Of a DNA stretch of 64,000 nucleotides, positions 60,534-64,000 are shown in pieces. How positions within the stretch are numbered: the stretch's first letter is position 1; each line of letters opens with the position of its first letter. The stretch is from Nautilia sp. PV-1. Lineage in GTDB: Bacteria > Campylobacterota > Campylobacteria > Campylobacterales > Nautiliaceae. The stretch spans positions 191,618-255,617 of the forward strand of contig NZ_CP026530.1 in assembly GCF_004006315.1 (NCBI RefSeq), given 5' to 3'. The notes under the pieces were generated by a model. It saw only the letters and a program-made list of their open reading frames with translations, searched no databases and had not been told where the DNA came from. Made by a program: the position numbers and the translations under genes.

Positions 60534-62891
60534 ATGATAGGGGTGGGGAGTTTAAAAGAAAGGATTGTAAAGCTTAACTTTCTATCGATATTTTCAATAA
60601 TAATACTGTTTTCAATATTAAGTTTTACATTCGTATATTTTATTATAGAAACTTCATTAAAAAAAGAGATAGAGTTTATTCAAAACGATTATCTGTATAC
60701 AAGAAAAACTATTGTTAAAAACGAAGTGTATAATTTAATCAACTATATAAACCAGATAAGTAAAATAGAAAATAAAAAATATCTACATAAACTGAAAGAA
60801 AGTGTCATATTTCTGTCAAATGTTTTAAAGAAGGAAAATCCTTCCAATTTTAAATACGTCCTTTCCGAATTTGCAAAAAAACATCCGTTTTTTATTGTTG
60901 CGCTGAGCGATTTAAACGGGAATAAGATATTTGCCAATTTTAAAGATTACAATAAAACGAAACGCAAAAAATTCATTAATGAAATACTTTCAGGCAAAAT
61001 TGTCAATAACGGTTTTTTGACGTTAAATACTCCGGAAGGGGCTATATATGCCAGCAGCAGGATTTTTACGAATATATTTAACGGGAAAAAATATTTTATA
61101 ACCAATGCGGTATTAAAATCCACAATAGACAAAAACATTCAGTCCGCCATAGCCAATCTGTTAAACACAGTTAATTCTCTATTCAGCAACAGTCATGTGA
61201 CTATAGTGAAAATAACAACCAAAAATCCCGGAGAATACGGAAAATTTATTGTTAATGCGCTTGATAAAAATTTAAACGGCAGTTTTGTAGACAGTAAGAA
61301 AAATTTTGAATATTTGAGGGAATATATAAAAAATATTTCTAAAGAGAATGAAAAATATCTCATATATAAATATAAAAATAAAACCTGTATAGCTTTTATA
61401 GCTAAATACAAACCGTTTAACTGGCTTATAATAGACAGTCTTGATATTTCCAAAATTAAAGAAATTATCAAAAAAAGAAAAGAGCTTATTAAAAAAGAGA
61501 TATTTAATATTTTCGTAATGTATATAGTTATTTCTGTTATTTTTCTGATACTTGTATATTTTATTACAAAATATGAAAACAATCTTCTGTCAATAATTGT
61601 GGATAAATATGAAAAAAGAATTCATTTCAAAAGCGAAAAACTGCAAGAACTGAACAAAAATCTTCAAAAAGAGATAGATAAAAAAACTCAGGAGCTTGTT
61701 CAAAGCTTTTTTACCGATCCTTTGACCGGTCTGCCTAACCGTGAAAAACTTCTTGTTGATGTGGACAATCACAGATATGTGGCTATATTAAACATCGACT
61801 CTTTTAAAGAAATAAACGATTTTTACGGTTTGGACCTGGGAGACGAAGTTTTAAAAAAAGTAGCGGAAATTTTGAAGAAACTGGATTTGGGGTATAAACT
61901 TCCGGCTGACGAGTTTGCAATAATAGGAGATGATCTTGAAGAGTTGAAAGAAAGGGTTAAAAAAATAATAGAAGAGGTTGAAAAACAGAAAATAAAAGTA
62001 GACGGAAGTGTAGAAGTCGAAATTTCTATGAGTGCCGGAATAGGAGAAAACCTTCCTCAGGCCGACATGGCTTTAAAATTTGTAAAAACCAATAAAAATT
62101 CAAATGTAAATATTATGGTTTACAACGACCATCTTCCGATAGTCAAAGAATACCATAACAATATAAAATGGAAAAATATACTTAAAAAAGTAATTAAAGA
62201 AGACGGTGTAATCCCTTACGTACAGCCTATAGTAAACGCGTCAGATTATAAAACGGAAAAATACGAATGTCTGATAAGAATAGAATATGAAGGAGAAATT
62301 TATCCGCCTTATCATTTTCTGGAGATTTCAAAAAAAACAGGCCAGTATATTGATCTTCAGAAAATTATGATTGATAAATGTTTTAAAACTTTTAAAGACC
62401 TTGATTACAAATTTTCAATAAATCTTTCGGCATTTGAACTTGCAAACGAACAGTTTAGGGAATATCTGATCACTAAAATTGACGAATACAATGTTGCAGA
62501 CAAACTGATTATAGAGCTTTTGGAAGATGAAAAACTTCACAATGAAGAACTTATGGGGTTTTTGATATTCCTTCATAATCTAGATGTGGAATTTGCGATT
62601 GACGATTTCGGAAGCGGGCACAGCAATCTTTCTTATCTTCTCTCAAAACTGCCGGTATCCATATTGAAAATAGACGGATATCTCATTAAAAATATTAATG
62701 AGAATCTTAACAACTACAAACTGGTAAAAGCGCTTGTAAATATGGCAAAAATATTTAATTTATCCGTAGTTGCGGAGTTTGTGGAAAATGAGGAAATAGC
62801 GCTTATTTTGAAAGATTTGGGAGTTGACTATCTTCAGGGATATTATTTCAGCAAACCTGTTCCTTTGGATAATTTAAAAAATAAACTTTAA
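60534..62891 (+). CDS. Membrane GGDEF/EAL protein with periplasmic sensor
   Basis: A 785-residue receptor. Two membrane helices (about 17-40 and 325-345) enclose a periplasmic sensor of about 285 residues that has the layout of a Cache domain (IVALSDLNGNKIFANFKDY). A coiled coil leads to a GGDEF domain (DPLTGLPNREKLL) whose active site is LPADEFAII, so cyclase activity is unlikely. The EAL domain looks intact: ECLIRIE, SINLSA, IELLEDE, FAIDDFGSGHSN, LKIDGYLIK, AEFVENEE and QGYYFSKP. Probably a cyclic di-GMP phosphodiesterase tuned by a periplasmic ligand. It shares its design with the protein at 44025 but is not a recent copy. Confidence 0.85.
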   Translation: MIGVGSLKERIVKLNFLSIFSIIILFSILSFTFVYFIIETSLKKEIEFIQNDYLYTRKTIVKNEVYNLINYINQISKIENKKYLHKLKESVIFLSNVLKKENPSNFKYVLSEFAKKHPFFIVALSDLNGNKIFANFKDYNKTKRKKFINEILSGKIVNNGFLTLNTPEGAIYASSRIFTNIFNGKKYFITNAVLKSTIDKNIQSAIANLLNTVNSLFSNSHVTIVKITTKNPGEYGKFIVNALDKNLNGSFVDSKKNFEYLREYIKNISKENEKYLIYKYKNKTCIAFIAKYKPFNWLIIDSLDISKIKEIIKKRKELIKKEIFNIFVMYIVISVIFLILVYFITKYENNLLSIIVDKYEKRIHFKSEKLQELNKNLQKEIDKKTQELVQSFFTDPLTGLPNREKLLVDVDNHRYVAILNIDSFKEINDFYGLDLGDEVLKKVAEILKKLDLGYKLPADEFAIIGDDLEELKERVKKIIEEVEKQKIKVDGSVEVEISMSAGIGENLPQADMALKFVKTNKNSNVNIMVYNDHLPIVKEYHNNIKWKNILKKVIKEDGVIPYVQPIVNASDYKTEKYECLIRIEYEGEIYPPYHFLEISKKTGQYIDLQKIMIDKCFKTFKDLDYKFSINLSAFELANEQFREYLITKIDEYNVADKLIIELLEDEKLHNEELMGFLIFLHNLDVEFAIDDFGSGHSNLSYLLSKLPVSILKIDGYLIKNINENLNNYKLVKALVNMAKIFNLSVVAEFVENEEIALILKDLGVDYLQGYYFSKPVPLDNLKNKL

Positions 62892-62914
62892 AATTAATTT
62901 AGAATAAATACATT

Positions 62915-62923
62915 TGATATAAT
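62915..62923 (+). promoter_or_regulatory. Extended -10 promoter of recA
   Basis: TGATATAAT 27 bases before the recA ATG, with AAAAGGA between. I see no LexA-type box around it. Confidence 0.6.
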
Positions 62924-62950
62924 TGCATAATATTATCTAAAAGGATTTAA

Positions 62951-64000
62951 ATGGATGCAAATAAGCAAAAAGCTCTTGAACTTGCAATGAAACAGATTGA
63001 TAAGCAGTTTGGGAAAGGCTCTTTGGTTAAATTAAGCGAAAAAGACATAGAGCCTATAGCTGCCATTCCCACAGGAAGTTTCGGGCTTGATATGGCTCTT
63101 GGAATCGGAGGTATTCCTAAAGGGAGAATTACGGAAATTTACGGTCCTGAGAGCAGCGGTAAGACGACTTTGGCGCTGTCTATTATCGCTCAGGCTCAAA
63201 AAGAAGGCGGAGTGGCGGCGTTTATAGATGCGGAACACGCTCTTGACGTAATATATGCAAAACATATAGGCGTAGATGTGGATAACCTGCTTGTTTCCCA
63301 GCCTGATTTCGGAGAGCAGGCTCTTGAGATAGTGGAAACGCTTGCAAGAAGCGGGGCTGTGGATATTATCGTAATCGACTCCGTAGCCGCCCTTACGCCT
63401 AAAGCGGAAATAGAAGGAAATATGGGTGACGCTCAGGTTGGTGTTCAGGCCAGACTTATGAGCCAGGCTTTAAGAAAGCTTACTGCGGCTATTCATAAAA
63501 TGAATACAACCGTTGTATTTATCAACCAGATCAGAATGAAGATAGGTATGATGGGATACGGTTCTCCCGAAACAACAACAGGAGGTAACGCTCTTAAATT
63601 TTATTCTTCAGTAAGACTTGATGTAAGAAGAATAGCCACTCTTAAACAGGCAGATAAAGAAGTCGGAAACAGGGTTAAAGTTAAAGTAGTGAAAAATAAA
63701 GTGGCTCCTCCTTTCAGAATAGCCGAATTCGATATTATGTTCGGTAAAGGTATTTCCAGAGAAGGAGAGCTTTTAGACTACGGTGTTAAGCTTGACATAA
63801 TAGACAAAAGCGGAGCATGGTTCAGTTACGGTGCTACCAGACTGGGACAGGGTAAAGAGAATGCAAAAGAATATTTAAAAACGCATCCTGAACTGGCTCA
63901 GGAAATAGAACAGAAAATTAAAGACGCTTTGGGCGTTGAACTTTCTCATATGATAGAAGCTATTGAAAAAGACGAAGACGAATTAAATTTAAAAGGAGAG
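62951..64000 (+). CDS. recA: Recombinase RecA, 3' end outside the window
   Basis: The frame from ATG 62951 is open to the last base (350 codons). It begins [18 protein letters not shown] and contains the Walker A motif [27 protein letters not shown] as Walker [20 protein letters not shown], and [15 protein letters not shown] in the DNA-binding loop region. RecA forms filaments on single-stranded DNA and drives homologous recombination and repair. Since bacterial RecA is about 345-355 residues, only a few codons are missing at the right edge. Confidence 0.96.
   Translation, partial: MDANKQKALELAMKQIDKQFGKGSLVKLSEKDIEPIAAIPTGSFGLDMALGIGGIPKGRITEIYGPESSGKTTLALSIIAQAQKEGGVAAFIDAEHALDVIYAKHIGVDVDNLLVSQPDFGEQALEIVETLARSGAVDIIVIDSVAALTPKAEIEGNMGDAQVGVQARLMSQALRKLTAAIHKMNTTVVFINQIRMKIGMMGYGSPETTTGGNALKFYSSVRLDVRRIATLKQADKEVGNRVKVKVVKNKVAPPFRIAEFDIMFGKGISREGELLDYGVKLDIIDKSGAWFSYGATRLGQGKENAKEYLKTHPELAQEIEQKIKDALGVELSHMIEAIEKDEDELNLKGE

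Overview
This is an AT-rich, gene-dense chromosomal window with no rRNA, tRNA, CRISPR array, prophage or insertion sequence that I can see. The gene content points to the Campylobacterota, and most likely the thermophilic, hydrogen-oxidising vent order Nautiliales (Nautilia, Caminibacter, Lebetimonas). The evidence is a four-subunit pyruvate:ferredoxin oxidoreductase (pyruvate synthase for the reductive TCA cycle), a CiaB-like protein, an HP0268-type protein next to miaB as in Helicobacter, the futalosine enzyme MqnD, carboxynorspermidine synthase-type polyamine enzymes, a short NFACT/RqcH protein, and promoters built on an extended -10 (TGnTATAAT). Genus assignment is inference.

Layout. 1-4.0 kb: start of a PII gene (minus) diverging from a redox cluster (ferredoxin-thioredoxin reductase-like protein, a reductase-rhodanese fusion, two unknowns, CiaB-like metallopeptidase, a small protein). 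4.0-9.3 kb: HdeD-like membrane protein and two tandem carboxynorspermidine synthase paralogues (minus), diverging from a soluble PAS chemoreceptor and N-carbamoylputrescine amidase. 9.3-16.6 kb: a binding-protein/diguanylate cyclase receptor, rpe, trpF, an NFACT protein, cdsA, dxr and a HAD phosphatase. 16.6-20.9 kb: two trkH copies and trkA (minus). 21.1-24.3 kb: the por operon with its own promoter and terminator. 24.6-31.8 kb: a ClC channel gene that appears to start with AUU, then an unusual five-gene chemosensory operon: a soluble double-hairpin receptor, a triple-CheW protein, a helical-repeat protein, CheR and CheB with a decayed receiver domain, and no CheA. 31.8-38.5 kb: corA with a structured leader, a TPR protein, eptA, dgkA, a two-component system, tsaD and rpsU. 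38.6-46.1 kb: pyrG, recJ, a cNMP-type domain protein, an MnmC-type methyltransferase, a dihaem peroxidase and a GGDEF/EAL protein. 46.3-52.7 kb: yraN, a YbgC thioesterase, an HI0933-type flavoprotein, and a tightly overlapped minus-strand operon (HP0268-type, miaB, an anchored TPR protein, a Xer recombinase, three PilM/N/O-like proteins). 52.9-64 kb: nusA, a DUF475/TerC membrane protein, murB, two more ClC genes, fliQ, a MazF-like protein, mqnD, a second GGDEF/EAL protein and recA, which is still open at the window end.

Cross-cutting patterns. Degenerate tandem repeats with a strict 7-bp period recur in intergenic gaps (about 1.27, 1.6, 12.4, 42.3 and 52.8 kb, and weakly at 46.2 kb). One lies inside dxr, and several supply the Shine-Dalgarno sequence or first codons of the next gene. 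Convergent genes often overlap tail to tail, three times by only 4 bp with interlocked stop codons. The window is rich in ion transport (two TrkH, TrkA, three ClC, CorA, DUF475) and in signalling (two soluble receptors, CheW/R/B, one intact diguanylate cyclase, two EAL proteins with decayed GGDEF domains, one two-component pair).
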